A stretch of DNA of 64,000 nt from assembly GCF_030272615.1 (NCBI RefSeq), contig NC_081409.1, positions 22,696,260 to 22,760,259 on the forward strand. Direction: 5' to 3'. The translations under genes were made by a program, and so were the position numbers. Shown in pieces: positions 1-11,684 of this stretch. The first letter of the stretch is position 1. Every line of letters starts with the position of its first letter. The notes beneath the pieces are model-generated. The model had not been told where the DNA came from. It did not search any database and worked only from the letters and a program-made list of their open reading frames with translations. This DNA comes from Cryptomeria japonica. Its lineage: Eukaryota; Streptophyta; Pinopsida; Cupressales; Cupressaceae.

Positions 1-481
1 ATCCAATCATAAAAGGGCTGAATACAAATCAAGTTAATTCTTCCCTTTTTAGAGTTGAAATTTAATTGTAATTAGGGTTGAACTAAAATGCTAGATCTAG
101 GACAAACAATGAGAAATTGACATAAATAATAGTAAGAGAATGTTCCATATATCACATGCAGAGCTATAAACTTGAATATGAGGATGGAAACTAGATCAAA
201 ATGTTTATTGGAAAGTTTGAGTAGAAATATTGGGACCGAGGGGAATAGGTCACCTTGGTCCTTCGAATATCAGGGGAAAATAGACTAGATGTTTTTTAGA
301 TCAGGATGTCAGCTAAAATCTACTATCAAAAGGTGGTCAAGAATTCTTTGAACCAAGGGGAGCCGATCATCCTAGTCCTCCACTTTATATGCCTTCAAAA
401 GCTGAGTATTATTGTTGTCATCTACACTGTCAAATTCCTCGCTTGCAACTCCTAAAACAATATCCTACACATTGAAAGAAG
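1..481. other. Left flank outside the nest, nothing recognised
   Basis: I see no open frame, LTR terminus, primer site or domain here. The stretch lies outside the proposed 5' end of element E. It may be older decayed repeat or unique DNA. The last five bases (477-481, GAAGG) would be the target duplication of E, whose partner lies beyond the right edge. Confidence 0.4.
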
Positions 482-628
482 GTGTAATGTCCTAAAATTG
501 CACCCCTTGCAATTTTTGACTACATTTGGGTCTTTGCCTTAGTGTTTGCACTCCTCGACCTGATTGCAGACCTAATTATGCTCATACATATCAAAATCTT
601 CATTTAATTCATTGATGCACCCTACCTA
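482..628 (+). repeat. Element E 5' LTR, piece 1
   Basis: Begins TGTAATGTCC after a non-matching flank and is cut at 628 by Copia A. The A target duplication ACCTA (624-628) / ACCTG (13261-13265) links this piece to the next one. The LTR start is inferred, because the matching 3' LTR is not in the window. Confidence 0.5.
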
Positions 629-635
629 TGTTGGT

Positions 636-955
636 TGTTTGCCCTCTCAGGTAAACGGTTAAATGCAGAAAGTAAATGCACAGAACATAATGGAAATACA
701 TTAAATAACCAATCTCTGTATTAATTCAATAGTCCATGTACATAAAGTGCTTATAACATTACATTTGACATGACTAACCTAATCCTACTTTGAAGAAAAG
801 GTACACAATATATAATACTCGAAGGGGTACGACACAACCGTCATGACTCCAACTACCTATCCGTCGGCTAACTAACTGACCGCTGTAACTCATTATTACC
901 GACGACAACATAAACATAATATAACAACATAACATAATGATTATTCCCGGCAACA
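636..955 (-). repeat. Element B 3' LTR
   Basis: 320 bp, TGTTTGCCC on the plus strand at the left and GGCAACA at the right, so TG...CA on either strand. It matches 5920-6239 with roughly one to two dozen substitutions by eye. Confidence 0.9.
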
Positions 956-1710
956 TCATCCCCCCCAAGAAAAGAAGTCGACTCGGACGACTTAATACAA
1001 ATTAGAGATGAACGACAGGAACTACTGATGCGAGTCGGGCCCGGATCTTATATACTTGTTGCGTCCTCGCCTAAAAACCCTTTTCTGCTACCATATGATG
1101 CTCAAGTGCAAATTTCACCAATATTGCTTCCTTTGCCATCACAGTCCTCCTGTGCCTAACCCAAACTTGTCTACAAAACACGTTTTTCAGGCTCAGCTTC
1201 CACCAACTACTACTCAAATGATACTGTCTCCCTAGCCAATTTGTCCTCAATAGCCACCCATGCTGCTCTCCTAGCATCCAACTCCTAGGTATGCTGAACT
1301 AAGTCTCATGTGACTATTACCTCCAACCTGGTGGTCAGCTCCTCCCGAGCCCTCTGTGCATCCACCAAGGCAACCTCACGTCCAGCTGAGACATACTTCG
1401 AGTTCCTCAAAGCGTACCTATCCTACCTGGAGGTGGCCACAACCCGCTAGTACAAAGGCTACGAGACACCTCAAATCCTCCATCACACTCCCCAAAGGCT
1501 AAAAACTAAACTGAATAACTCCCTGGTGTCATACAACTACGCGGACCTGCAATGCCTTCCCTCAAACTCTGTTTGTTCCCAACCTCCAAATCCGTCTCCC
1601 TCTACGGCTTATGGCTTCCTCGCCAATGCTTAGCTGCAGGCTTCTTTCTCACAATACGGACAACCACAACACTTCCCGTGGTCTTTTGTAGCTCAAAATA
1701 AACTGGGGGT

Positions 1711-1729
1711 CTGGGGGCAATGCCCCCAG
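1711..1729. repeat. Perfect G/C inverted repeat
   Basis: CTGGGGGCA, one A, TGCCCCCAG: nine perfectly paired bases around a single central base. Further GGGG/CCCC pairs follow to about 1795 (GAGGGGTAGCGCCCCTC and similar), giving a chain of possible hairpins in a G-rich stretch. Confidence 0.8.
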
Positions 1730-1909
1730 CGGGGTCGAGGGGTAGCGCCCCTCACAGGGTTTGGAGCAGCACCCCTCGCGGGGTCCTGGGGCCAAAAACC
1801 CTTCTTTTCCACTCTGAATTTCCAGTGTCCTGGCTTCAAACTCCAGCGAATCATTTTAAATCTGGTCATCGTCGTTTTTTTTTTTTTATATATATATAAT
1901 TTTTTTGAT

Positions 1910-1998
1910 CGTACAGTCGCTGTCATATGACCGTACGGTTTTTTCATTTTTATAATTTTTGACCGTACGGTTGCCTGTCATACGACCGTACGTTTTTT
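1910..1998. repeat. Duplicated block with ACCGTACGGT palindromes
   Basis: Two imperfect copies of about 46 bp, starting near 1910 and 1956. Each has a GTAC-centred motif, then TGTCATA(T/C)GACCGTACG. The decamer ACCGTACGGT is a perfect palindrome at about 1930 and about 1962. The same CGTACGG core also occurs in B gag near 4907 and 3556. Confidence 0.7.
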
Positions 1999-2136
1999 TT
2001 TTTCTCATCTCCTAATTTAGTTGTCTTAGAGAGTCGTCTTCTCGGGTCCCCTGTCTCTGGGATTGCCCTTCATCCTTCTCAGTTTTCCTCGCCCGAGAGT
2101 CGCCTTCTGTGGTCCTGTGCCTCTTGAGTCGCCTGC

Positions 2137-5100
2137 CTAGCCTCGCAAGTCCCCTTCCATCCTCTTGGGTGTCCGTCCGGGATCTCGGGTGTCCGTCCGG
2201 CCTCTCAGGTTCCCTGCGCGCTTCGCATGGTAGGTTTTCAATTTGGGCCCGTTGGTGGCAAGTCTATTTTCAATGGCCATCGGAAGACCTGGAACCACAA
2301 ATTCTACAGGGACCACGACCTCCTTCCCATACATAAGAAGAAGAAGAATAATAAAGATTTTGAAGACTGCGGTCTTCCATACAGGGTTCCAATCGTTGCC
2401 AACACTCTTCGGATTATCTACGTCGCTAGGGTTTGGGGCATCTCCCTTCCAATATTCTTTGTATTCTGGCATGTACACCTCTGTTGGTTGCTCTGGTTCC
2501 TCTACTTCGAGCTTGTAGCTTTGGAACATTTCGTAATCCTCCATTTGCCAGTGGAAGAGCCCGTTAAGTGAGCATACCTCATCTTCAGAACATCCCTCCA
2601 ATTCGAGCACCCCTTCACTGTTCGGCTCATCGCGTTCTTGCCCTTGCTTTCATCGAGACCCCCTTCCCTTTATTAGAGTCCTCTAAGTCTAAGTCTGAAG
2701 AGGCGAGCTCTTCGCCGACATCTTTGGTGTGTAGGTCAATGGTATATTTCTGCCCTCCCTTCTCCATGGAAAGTGTATTTTTCTTCCAGTTGTGGTTTAC
2801 CCTCGCGTTGATCAACCACGCTCTCCCCAGGATGGCGTCATAGCCTTTCTTCTTCGAGGGAATAACCACGAAATCTAACAAGAATGGTTGCGTACCAATT
2901 GTCACTTGTTGGGCCATCAATAGGCTGAGTGGCTTAATGTTGTGTTGGTCCGCTCCCACCAGGTTGAATGTGGGTGGCCATAGGGTGGGCTTCCCCAACT
3001 GCTTCCATTTTTCTTCTGGTAGTACATTCACCCCAGATCCCCCATCCACAATGGTGTCCTTCAGAATGGTCCCACGGATACCCATTTCTACCATAGCTGG
3101 GTGTCTACCACTGCTCAAGGCTAGTAACATCGGGTCAGTCGAAGGGCTGATGGAAACCTCCACCTGTGGTGTAGTCTTCGAAGCAGTGGCGGGAACCCCT
3201 ACTTGTGGTGCACTCAACGATGCGGTGGCGGGAACCTCTACCTGTGGTGCACTCGATGATGCGGTGGCGGGAACCCCTACCTGTGGTGTACTCTTCGAAG
3301 CGGTGGTAGGAACCCCTACCTATGGTGCACTCGACGATGCGGTGCTTTGCACATTGGTGAGGATGGCAGTCCTTAATTGTGGCATAGAGTCTAGAAGGTC
3401 TTTTACCTTTATCGGCACCTCTATTTGCAAGATTTGCCCAATGATGTTATTTTCCGCTTCCATATGGGATGATGTACTCACCACCTTGTTGTCTCGCCGT
3501 TCGGTCATCATCTCACCTTCAATATTGGCCTTTTCCTCCCATAATCTCTCCTTCTCCGTACGGGGGTCGGGATAAGTGGCTTTTTTTGTCTGGGTGCAGA
3601 TGATCGCTAGTACTTCTTTCTCACCAGTCTTCTCAGCCTTCTCAATGTTGAGGAGATTAACCCCTGCCTATGGGCAATTTGCGTCCTCATGGTCGCCTGG
3701 CCCACACCAACGACAGAGGTGCTGAGGGGTGGCTTCCTTCGTGCAATCATGGGCAAAGTGCCCCCACTGATTACAGGCCCTACATTGGATAATTGGTCGG
3801 CCCCTTGGCGTCATACTGGATACAGCTTCCGTTATTATTATTATTGTTGCTATTCCTTCTGCCGCCACGTCTATTGTCCCGGTATCCTCCAAATGATGTC
3901 GTTGTGTTAGTATGTTGGCTGGTACCCGCTGGTGCGGATGTTGTGGCCTGCTCTGTGAATAGCACCTGGTTCATTTGCGTACTTTGGGTTTTCATGTTGT
4001 ATGGGCACTCCTTGGTGGAGTGTCCCATCACTTGGTAAATCTCGCAGAATGCCTTCTTTTGGCAAGTACCCTTTGTGTGCCCTTCCTCTTTGCACTCAGT
4101 GCACCATATGTCCCCTTCGTTCCGACCAGTGCTTCTCATTATTTTGAATTCCTTTCTCATTTGCTCCATGTCTTTCTGGAGCGCTTGCACCCATTTGCCA
4201 GCCTCGTCGTCGCTGCTGCTTTCCTGTGAAGAGTCATCATCCTCGGATGAGGATTTATTACTTTTCTTCTTCTTTGATGTTTTGTGTTCGCTCTCCAGGT
4301 CCATCGCCCTATTATAAGCATCATCATATGATGTCGGGGGTACAATTTTCATCTTCCTCCGTAGGGAGGATTTCAACCCTTCAATGAACCATCATTTCTT
4401 CAATCCATCTGTGGGTTGGCTTTCCATTTTACCCAAGAGTTCTTTCAGCCTCCAACTATATGCCCGTACTGTCTCCCTGGTACCTTGTTTGGTACTGTAT
4501 ATCTCCATTACAATTTCATTGTCATCATGGAGCAACCGAAACTCCCCTGTGAATTCCTTCTATAGATTGGCCCACGTGGCCACTTTTTGCTTGTCCACAT
4601 TGGAGTACCAATCTATGGCAACTCCTCGTAACGTGGTTGGGAACTGCTGTACCCAGTCATCCTAGTCTGTTACTCTGTTGGTGGACCAAATGGTTTCACA
4701 TGTACGGCAGTGCCGTAAGGGGTCTTCCTTGCCCTCCCCTGTGAACTTTGGCAATTTTTGTTTACTCGCCATCCCATCGCTGGGTCTCACTCCTCTAATT
4801 CCTTGTGTGCTTGTACCTGGCGATCCTCCACCTCCTGCAACTGAACCTCCACTCGTGGGTCCTCCGGAAAAAGTTGCTGACATCGAACCAAACAAATTGC
4901 CTCCCGTACGGTACCCTTGTGCTCCCTCCGCACCTTCGGTCGTACCGTCACCTTCCATTGTCTCCCTTCGGTTGTCCTCTGAAATGGACAAATTCTTTAG
5001 CAAGTTTTTGGTAGCGTCGATCAGGTTTAGACTTCGCCTTGTTTGTTCCACCAACTCTTCGCGGCTTCTTACCCTACAGTGGTATTCTGATGAACTGTAG

Positions 5101-5856
5101 AGTTCTCCTTCGGCACCCTCCGTGACTCCTTCTGGCAGCCCTACAATAGTGTAGACAATGTAGTCCTCTCCGTCTATGTCTGCCTCCGCAACCTCCGTGA
5201 CACCTCCTGGGTTCCCTTCGGGCAACCCCTCGGTCGGTCGTCCCTCGGCAAGCTGCCTTAGCCTACACTTTCATTCTATCTGTTGTCTAAGATTCAACGC
5301 GGTTTGTGCCACTTCCCATTCATCACTCTGTATCTTTTTATTTTTGTCCTTATTTAGTCTATTGGGCACAAGTCACTTCCATACACAGCAAACACACGCC
5401 ATGTACACCAAAAAACTTTTATTATTTTTATTTTTATTTTGCCTTTCGGCCACAATTTATATCAGCAATGTGTCGGGATTATTACAAGGTTCAATTTCCT
5501 CCTGGCCCGGCGCCATCTCGTTCCGTTTCCTATCGGCTGTTCTCTTCGTAGTGTTGTAAGATTTGTTGTTGTCGCTCTTCTTGGGCAATCTCCTCCAGGC
5601 GGGCCTGTTGTGCCAGCAATGCCTGTGCAAGCAACCAGGGGAGGTGGTTCATCAACCGGTTTACTATCAGGCTAACCTCCAGTGTTGTCCACATGGCACT
5701 TGGTGGGATTTCTACCTCCACTGCCTCTCGTCAGACATAGGTCTGAATGGCTACTTGGAGCAAAATTGAAAATTCTCGCGGTGCCATGTCTTCTCCTGTG
5801 TAAAGTTCTGTTCGGGCGTCGGCCTCTAGGTTTATTTCACCAATGGGTAGGCCCAT
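2137..5856 (-). pseudogene. gag: Element B gag-protease polyprotein, degenerate
   Basis: Starting from an ATG at 5856, minus-strand frames give an N-terminal gag segment (about 5530-5856, one stop), a capsid-like segment (about 4100-5225), then CCHC-type zinc knuckles (CTECKEEGHTKGTC and CRACNQWGHFAHDC among four knuckle-like motifs, about 3670-4130). These are followed by a Pro/Ala/Thr repeat linker and an aspartic protease with IVDGGSGVNVLP and GYDAILGRAWL (about 2780-3060). The active-site triad reads D-G-G rather than D-S/T-G. The frame changes several times and contains stops, so no full protein can be made. The stretch 2137-2610 continues open after the protease without a recognised domain. 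No RT follows. Confidence 0.8.
3152..3347 (-). repeat. 39-bp minisatellite in B gag-protease linker
   Basis: About five units with a 39-bp period (for example units starting near 3191, 3230, 3269 and 3308). Each encodes a 13-residue Pro/Ala/Thr/Val-rich unit of the type APQVGVPATASKT on the minus strand, so the repeat preserves frame and sits between the zinc knuckles and the protease. Confidence 0.85.
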
Positions 5857-5904
5857 TGTGTCTATGCGCCATCTGTGTCTGTGCGCCATCCCCGAGTACG
5901 TCTA

Positions 5905-5917
5905 GGCAGCGGCGCCA
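5905..5917 (-). promoter_or_regulatory. Element B primer-binding site (tRNA-Asp-like)
   Basis: The complement reads TGGCGCCGCTGCC, two bases inside the 5' LTR edge at 5920. Plant gypsy elements commonly use TGGCGCCGTTGCC, complementary to the 3' end of tRNA-Asp. This site differs at one position. Confidence 0.75.
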
Positions 5918-5919
5918 AA

Positions 5920-6239
5920 TGTTTGCCCTCTCGGGTAAACGGTTAAATGCAGAAAGTAAATGCACAGAACATAATGGAAATACATTAAATAACCAGTCTC
6001 TATATTAATTCAACAGTCCATGTACATCAAGTGCTTATAATATTACATTTGACATGACTAACCTGATCCTACTTCGAAGAAAAGGTACACAATATATAAT
6101 ACCCGAAGGGGTACGACACAACTGTCACGACTCCAACTACCTACCCGTCGGCTAACTAACTGACCGCTGTAACTCATTATTACTAACGACAACATAAACA
6201 TAATATAACAACATAACATAATGATTATTCTTGGCAACA
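5920..6239 (-). repeat. Element B 5' LTR
   Basis: 320-bp partner of 636-955, same ends. On the minus strand it begins TGTTGCCAAG and ends GGGCAAACA next to the primer site. Confidence 0.9.
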
Positions 6240-7431
6240 TTGGCTTTATTGGATGAATTGATTATGTGTTGCATTGATGTCAACACTAGCTGTTATGGTT
6301 GGTTATTGGCAAACAGGTTTTGGTTATCAGTAGAAGATCAAGTGTTACCGGCAGAAGAGACTATCTATTGGACACTTCCAACATGTTTGGTTACATGTGG
6401 TATGTGCTCCTAGAGCATGTTTTGGTTAGTTGGTATTGACTTGGTAATAGGATGCTATCATACACTCTGGTAAACCCTTACCGACAGAGCTCTCATTGAG
6501 GAATCTTGACAAGATGCATAATCAACTTCTACATGGATTTCAAGATGCTAAAGATGTTCTTTGATCATGCTTAAACTACTTGAAGATGTTGCTTTGGCAT
6601 GGTGGACCCAAAATAGGTCTGGTGCCTATCTAGGTTATCGATTGATATCATGTAAACGTGTACTCTACATGTTACCAGGATGTTTAATGGATTTATTATT
6701 GTTGTTTTGGTCTTATACCGACATGGCATATCATTGTAATATGGATCTATGTAATGATCTTATTGTAATATCTTTTAGGTGGTGGACCTAATTGGTTTAG
6801 GCCTTAGGGTTTGTATAAAATGATGTAAGATCTCATTGTAGATCATGGCATGTGTGGTATGGAAATAAAATAAGTGTTCATAGTCTTCAAATGCAATATC
6901 ATATGCTAAGGAGACTTGGTCAATCATAGGTGATCAAATTGGGATTAAGGAAGAGATCAAAGGCCTCTGGTATTGAGCTTAACCGAGACTGTAATCAGGC
7001 ATGGTAGATGCTATTTCTAACAGTTCTTTATTCTGGATTATTTTCCATTTATCTTGAGATGGCTGTAGCCTCTTTGTAGTCAATGAGACTCTTTTGTAAT
7101 GAGCAGTACGCTCTAGGCAGTGTGCCTTCCTGCATGTGCAGGCCCCTCATTGTATCACATACTTTTTGCAGAAGTATCATCTAACTGCGGGTAGGCTTCC
7201 CACCATGGCTTTTCCCTTTCTGTCTTTTCCATGTACAAATCATGGTGTCATGTGGTATGGTTGCTTTGCATTGATTATCTTTTTAATTATTAAGTTGTAT
7301 TATTTAGCGGTATTTGTTTCTACTTTACCGGTACTTAATCAAGTTAAATGTTATTTAGTGGATTAAATGTTATAATCTGTTAACAACTGATTTATCCCCC
7401 CTCTTAGTTGTTCACCGATTACCCTAACAAT

Positions 7432-7443
7432 TGGTATCAGAGC
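7432..7443 (+). promoter_or_regulatory. Element A primer-binding site, initiator Met tRNA
   Basis: TGGTATCAGAGC, the canonical complement of plant initiator tRNA-Met, two bases after the 5' LTR end at 7429. Confidence 0.95.
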
Positions 7444-7487
7444 TTTGGTCCTCTTTTGTAGAAGCTTAACCACTTGAGGTAGATCCT

Positions 7488-8647
7488 ATGACAGCTAACA
7501 CTTATAATCCACTGGTACTATATTCATAAGAGAAATCCCTAAGCTTGATGGAACAAATTATGGGATATGGAAAATTTGAATGCAGACTCATCTTAGATGT
7601 CTTGGCAAGGATATTTGGGAGATCACTCAGAAAGGATACACACCTTATGATCCGACATCTGGCAATCCGGCTCCTGCAGACTTGGATAAGAATATTGAAA
7701 ATGATTGCAGAGCTCAAGAAGCCCTCTTGTGTGCACTTACTGATCAACAGATCATGGGATTGACTGATAAATCATCAGCAAAGGTTATGTGGGACAAATT
7801 TCAGACTCTAAATGAAGGTGATCCTACTGTCAAAATTACTGAACTTGATGGTTACCGGGTAAGATATGAAAACTTGAAAATGAAAGATAATGAAAGAATT
7901 GTCGTGTTTATGGAAAGAGTAAATGAGATTGTTATGGGAATTCAATTTTGTGGAGGAAATCTAAGTGAAGATGAAATACTTTCCAAAGTCTTGATAGCCC
8001 TTCCAGTGGCTTACAAGATGAAGGCAACTGTAATTAATGAGGTGAGAACAATGGAAAACTCTTCAATTAATAGAGACATTCTAATTGGGAAATTATCTGC
8101 TTTTGAGCTTGAAGAATTTGGATCTTCTAGAGCTGTAAAGTTTAAACCTGCTTTTCATGCATCATCATCATCATCTACCGACAAAAGTGATTGGAAAGTC
8201 TTATATGCAAAAGAATTGGAAGACGTGAGGAAAGAAGATGAATAATTTGAGCAACTTGAAGCCTTATTTGCTAGAAGAGTACCTAAAGGTCCAACAAGAA
8301 GTAAGTATGAAGGAAAAGCACCTTTTAAATGTTTTTCATGTAATAAGATTGGCCATTTTGCATCTAGATGTCCTGAAAGGAATGCAAGGTTTGAGGAAAG
8401 AGTTCAGAAATCATTTAAGCCTAACTAGAACAGATATAGATTCAAGAAAATTAAACAATGCTACATAGCGGATGAGGAAGGAGTAACTGATGACTCTGGA
8501 GATGAACTGACAGAAGACCATGCTAGTGGATCTACCAATGGAAAGGAATGGGTGTTCTATGCTTTAAAGGAATATGAATCGAAACTGGATATCATAAATG
8601 AAGAAAGGCCTTCGCAGCAAAATTTGAAGATAAGGATGAATGGGTAA
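7488..8647 (+). pseudogene. gag: Element A gag, degenerate
   Basis: ATG at 7488 opens a typical Copia gag start (MTANTYNPL). A frameshift near 7535 is needed to enter the main frame, where KLDGTNYGIWK is followed by a TGA at 7577-7579. The capsid-like domain is open at 7580-8245. TAA (8243-8245) and TAG (about 8426) interrupt it, with the intact CCHC knuckle CFSCNKIGHFASRC at 8330-8371 between them. The frame ends at a TAA (8645-8647), where protease coding has already resumed in another frame. The role would be the virus-like-particle coat protein. Confidence 0.85.
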
Positions 8648-11600
8648 TTGATAATGGACGCTCACATCATATGACTGGAGATAAAGGGAAATTTATGTCC
8701 TTGTAAGAATACAATGGTGGTCAAGTCAAATTTGGAGATGACAAAGCATGTATGATATGAGGTAGAGGTATTATTTCTTTGGATGACAAGCATAACACTG
8801 ATAATGTCTATTATGTAGAAGGTTTAAAGCATAATCTTTTGAGTGTTAGTCAATTGGTGGACAGGGGTTTCCAGCTCTAGTTTAAAGATAGAAAATGCAA
8901 AATCATTAATAAGATTGGTTTGAAGATTGCAACCGGTATTCAAACTGGAGGTAATATCTTTCACTTGAACACTGGTAATAAGACATGTTTGATTGCTCAT
9001 ATTGATGAGAGTTGGTTATGGCATAAGAGGTTGTGTCATGTTAATTTTGATTGTATTGTTAAGATCAGTTCAACTAAGGAAGTTAGAGATATACCTAAAA
9101 TTATGAAGCCTCATAATCCGGTATGTAAGGCATATCAATTGGGAAAGCAAGTTAGAACTTCTTTTAAGAGCATACATGATAAATCTAATGATGTACTTGA
9201 TTTGATTCACACTGACTTATGTGGTCCAGCAAGGACTAGAAGCTTTCAAGGTATTTCATGTTCATTATTGATGACTATTCTAGGATGATGTGGGTGACTT
9301 TTCTTAAGGAGAAGTCTAGAGCTTTTGAGAAATTCAAGATCTATAGAGAAAAGGTTGAAACAAAAATTGGATTGAAAATCAAATGTCTAAGATCAGATCA
9401 TGGTGGTGAGTTCACTTTTCATGAATTTAACAGTTATTGTGAGACAAATGAAATCAGAAGACAGTTATCTGCACCTCAAACTCCTCAGCAGAATGGAGTA
9501 GTGGAAAGAAAGATCAGAATCATTTTGGATGCAACAAGATCTATGATGATGGAAGCCAAATTGTCTCATATCTACTGGAGAGAAGCAGTGAGTACAACAG
9601 TCTACACATTCAACAGAGTTCACATCAAAGGTGAAACTAGTAAGATCCCTTATGAATTATGGTTTGGACATATACCTACTATTAAGTATTTCAAAAATTT
9701 TGGAAGTAAATGCTATATCAAAAGAGATGATTCATTTGGAAAGTTTGATCCTAGATGTGATGAAGGGATATTTCTTGGTTATTCAATTCAAAGAAAAGCA
9801 TATAGATGTTATAACAAAAGATTGCAGAAAATTATGGACAGTGTTAATGTGAAAGTGGATGAGCAGTACATAAATCATTCTATATCATATGACAGGGAAC
9901 CGACAATGGAAATCATCATAACTGAATCAACAATGCCTCAACCGGTACAGGAAACTGAGACAGTTATACCGACACAATCAGAAAATTTAACTGTGACTGA
10001 TAATCAGAGCAGTGAACTTGAAGTTCAAAAGACACCAAGGTATGTAAGATTAAATCATTCTAAAGATCAAATCATTGGAGATAGGAACAAGGGAGTTATG
10101 ACAAGAAGAAGACTGACAAATAAAGAGGTATGTCTTATTTCTCAAGTTGAACCAACATCTATTATTGAAGCTTGTAAGGATAAACTTTGGTTAGCGGCTA
10201 TGGAAGATGAATTAGATCAAATAGAAAAGAATGAAACTTGGACTTTAGTTCCCCGACCTAAAAACAAGAATGTTATTGGAACTAAATAGGTTTTTAGGAA
10301 TAAATTGAATGAGGATGGTCAAGTTGTAAGAAACAAGGCTAGATTGATTTGTAAAGGATATTCTTAAATGGAAGGAATTGATTATGGTGAGATATTTGCA
10401 CCTGTGCCTAGAATTGAAGTTGTTAGACTATTTCTTGCCTATGCATCTTATAAGAACTATAAGGTTTATCAAATGGATGTTAAATGTGCATTTTTGAATG
10501 GTGAACTTGAAGAAGAAGTATACATTGAGCAACATGATGGATTTTCACTGACAGATGATAAAGATATGGTTTACAGATTGAAGAAATCTTTATATGGATT
10601 GAAACAGGCTCGTAAAGCTCAGTATGCAATATTGGATAAATATCTTTTGAAGCTTGGTTTTACTAAAGGCAGTGCTGATAGTAATTTATATTATAAGATC
10701 ACTAATAATGATATTCTTATTATTGAAGTATTTGTTGATGATATCATTTTTGGAGGAGAAGATAAATTGTGCATGGAATTTGCTAACAATATGAAGAATG
10801 AATTTGAAATGTCCATGATTGGTGAGATGAAGTTTTTCTTAGGTTTGCAGATTACTCAAACTAACAAAGGCATTTTTATCTGTCAAACTAAGTATCTGAG
10901 GGAATTGTTGAAGAAGTTTGGTATGGATAATTCCAAACTAGTAAGTACTCCTATGGTGACAAGTGAGAAATTATCTATCAAGGATACTACTACATCAGTA
11001 AATCCGACAAGGTTTAAGTCTATGATTGGTGGTCTATTATATTTAACTCAGACTAGACCAGATATTATGAATGCCGTAAGTATTATTTCAAGATATCAAA
11101 GTAATCCTAAAGAAAATCATGAATGTGTAGTAAAGAAGATATTCCGGTATTTGCAAAGAACAATAAAATATGGTTTATGCTATTCTAAAAATGATGATTT
11201 CACTTTATGTGCATATACTGACTCAGATTGGGAAAGAGATGCTGATGATAGGAAGAACACTTTTGGTGGAGCTTTCTTTCTTGGAAAGAAACTAGTTTCA
11301 TGGATCAGCAAAAAACAGTCATGCATTTCTTTATCTACTATAGAAGCTGAGTATGTTGTAGTGGCAACTAATTGCACTTAAGTCTTGTGGATGAAGAAAA
11401 TGTTGAAGGATATCAGGGTAAATTGTAGTGAGCCGGTAGTTATCTATTGTGATAACTCTGTAGCTATTGAAATGTCTAAGAATCTGACATTTCACTCTAA
11501 GACTAAGCATATATTAATAAAGTATAACTTTTTGAAGGACAAGGTAGAAGGAAAGGAAGTCAAATTGGTTTATGTGAACACTAAAGAATAGATTGTAGAT

Positions 11601-11684
11601 GTATTGACTAAACCGTTGTCTAAGGAATCATTTGAGTATTTGAGAGATAGGTTAGGGGTTTTTGCCCCTCCGATAGAGACTTGA
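8629..11684 (+). pseudogene. pol: Element A Copia pol (PR-INT-RT-RNase H), degenerate
   Basis: Domain order is that of Copia. The protease motif appears as DNGRSHHMTGD near 8650, where the usual D-S/T-G is altered to D-N-G. The GAG-pre-integrase zinc finger (about 9010-9160) has one Cys of its C-x2-C pair changed to Tyr (VCKAYQLGK). The integrase core includes LIHTDLCGP, IDDYSRMMWV and the DHGGEF region (9200-9560). After a frameshift near 9250 the frame stays constant to the end. RT has FVDD at 10731-10742. RNase H has AYTDSDW, IEAEYV and IYCDNS. In-frame stops include 10287-10289, 10365-10367, 11379-11381 and 11589-11591. The natural stop is TGA at 11682-11684. Confidence 0.9.

Larger units (their letters stand above)
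956..2136. other. Element B 3' internal region without recognised coding
   Basis: The complement of 956-970 is the G-rich tract that primes plus-strand synthesis next to the 3' LTR. The rest has many stops in all frames. A short minus-strand stretch near 1240-1290 reads like a charged helical segment but is broken by stops. The stretch also holds a G/C palindrome (1711-1729) and a duplicated CGTACGG block (1910-1998), reported separately. Confidence 0.6.
636..6239 (-). mobile_element. Element B: gypsy-type element with gag-protease only
   Basis: Two 320-bp LTRs (636-955 and 5920-6239) bound the element. The minus-strand layout is 5' LTR, primer site TGGCGCCGCTGCC (complement of 5905-5917, resembling the tRNA-Asp site of plant gypsy elements), gag, protease, about 1.2 kb without recognised coding, a G-rich polypurine tract (complement of about 956-970) and 3' LTR. 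Flanks TTGGT (631-635) and TTGGC (6240-6244) are a 4/5 target duplication. No RT, RNase H or integrase is visible, so B would need a partner to move. Confidence 0.85.
629..7429 (+). repeat. Element A 5' LTR (629-635 and 6240-7429), split by element B
   Basis: Only the first seven bases lie left of B. The rest resumes at 6240 and aligns with the 3' LTR at 12030-13260 through to the AACA end just before the primer site. By eye it lacks two short segments of the 3' LTR, near 12075 and near 12290. It contains a TATA-like GTATAAAATG at about 6815. Without B it is about 1.19 kb. Confidence 0.88.

Noticed and set aside
1-481. A host exon in the left flank
   Set aside because: No open frame, splice pattern or recognisable protein similarity could be seen.
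774-968. Small minus-strand frames in the B LTRs (also 6058-6240)
   Set aside because: They lie wholly in LTR sequence, start at non-ATG codons and have no coding signature beyond the LTR identity.
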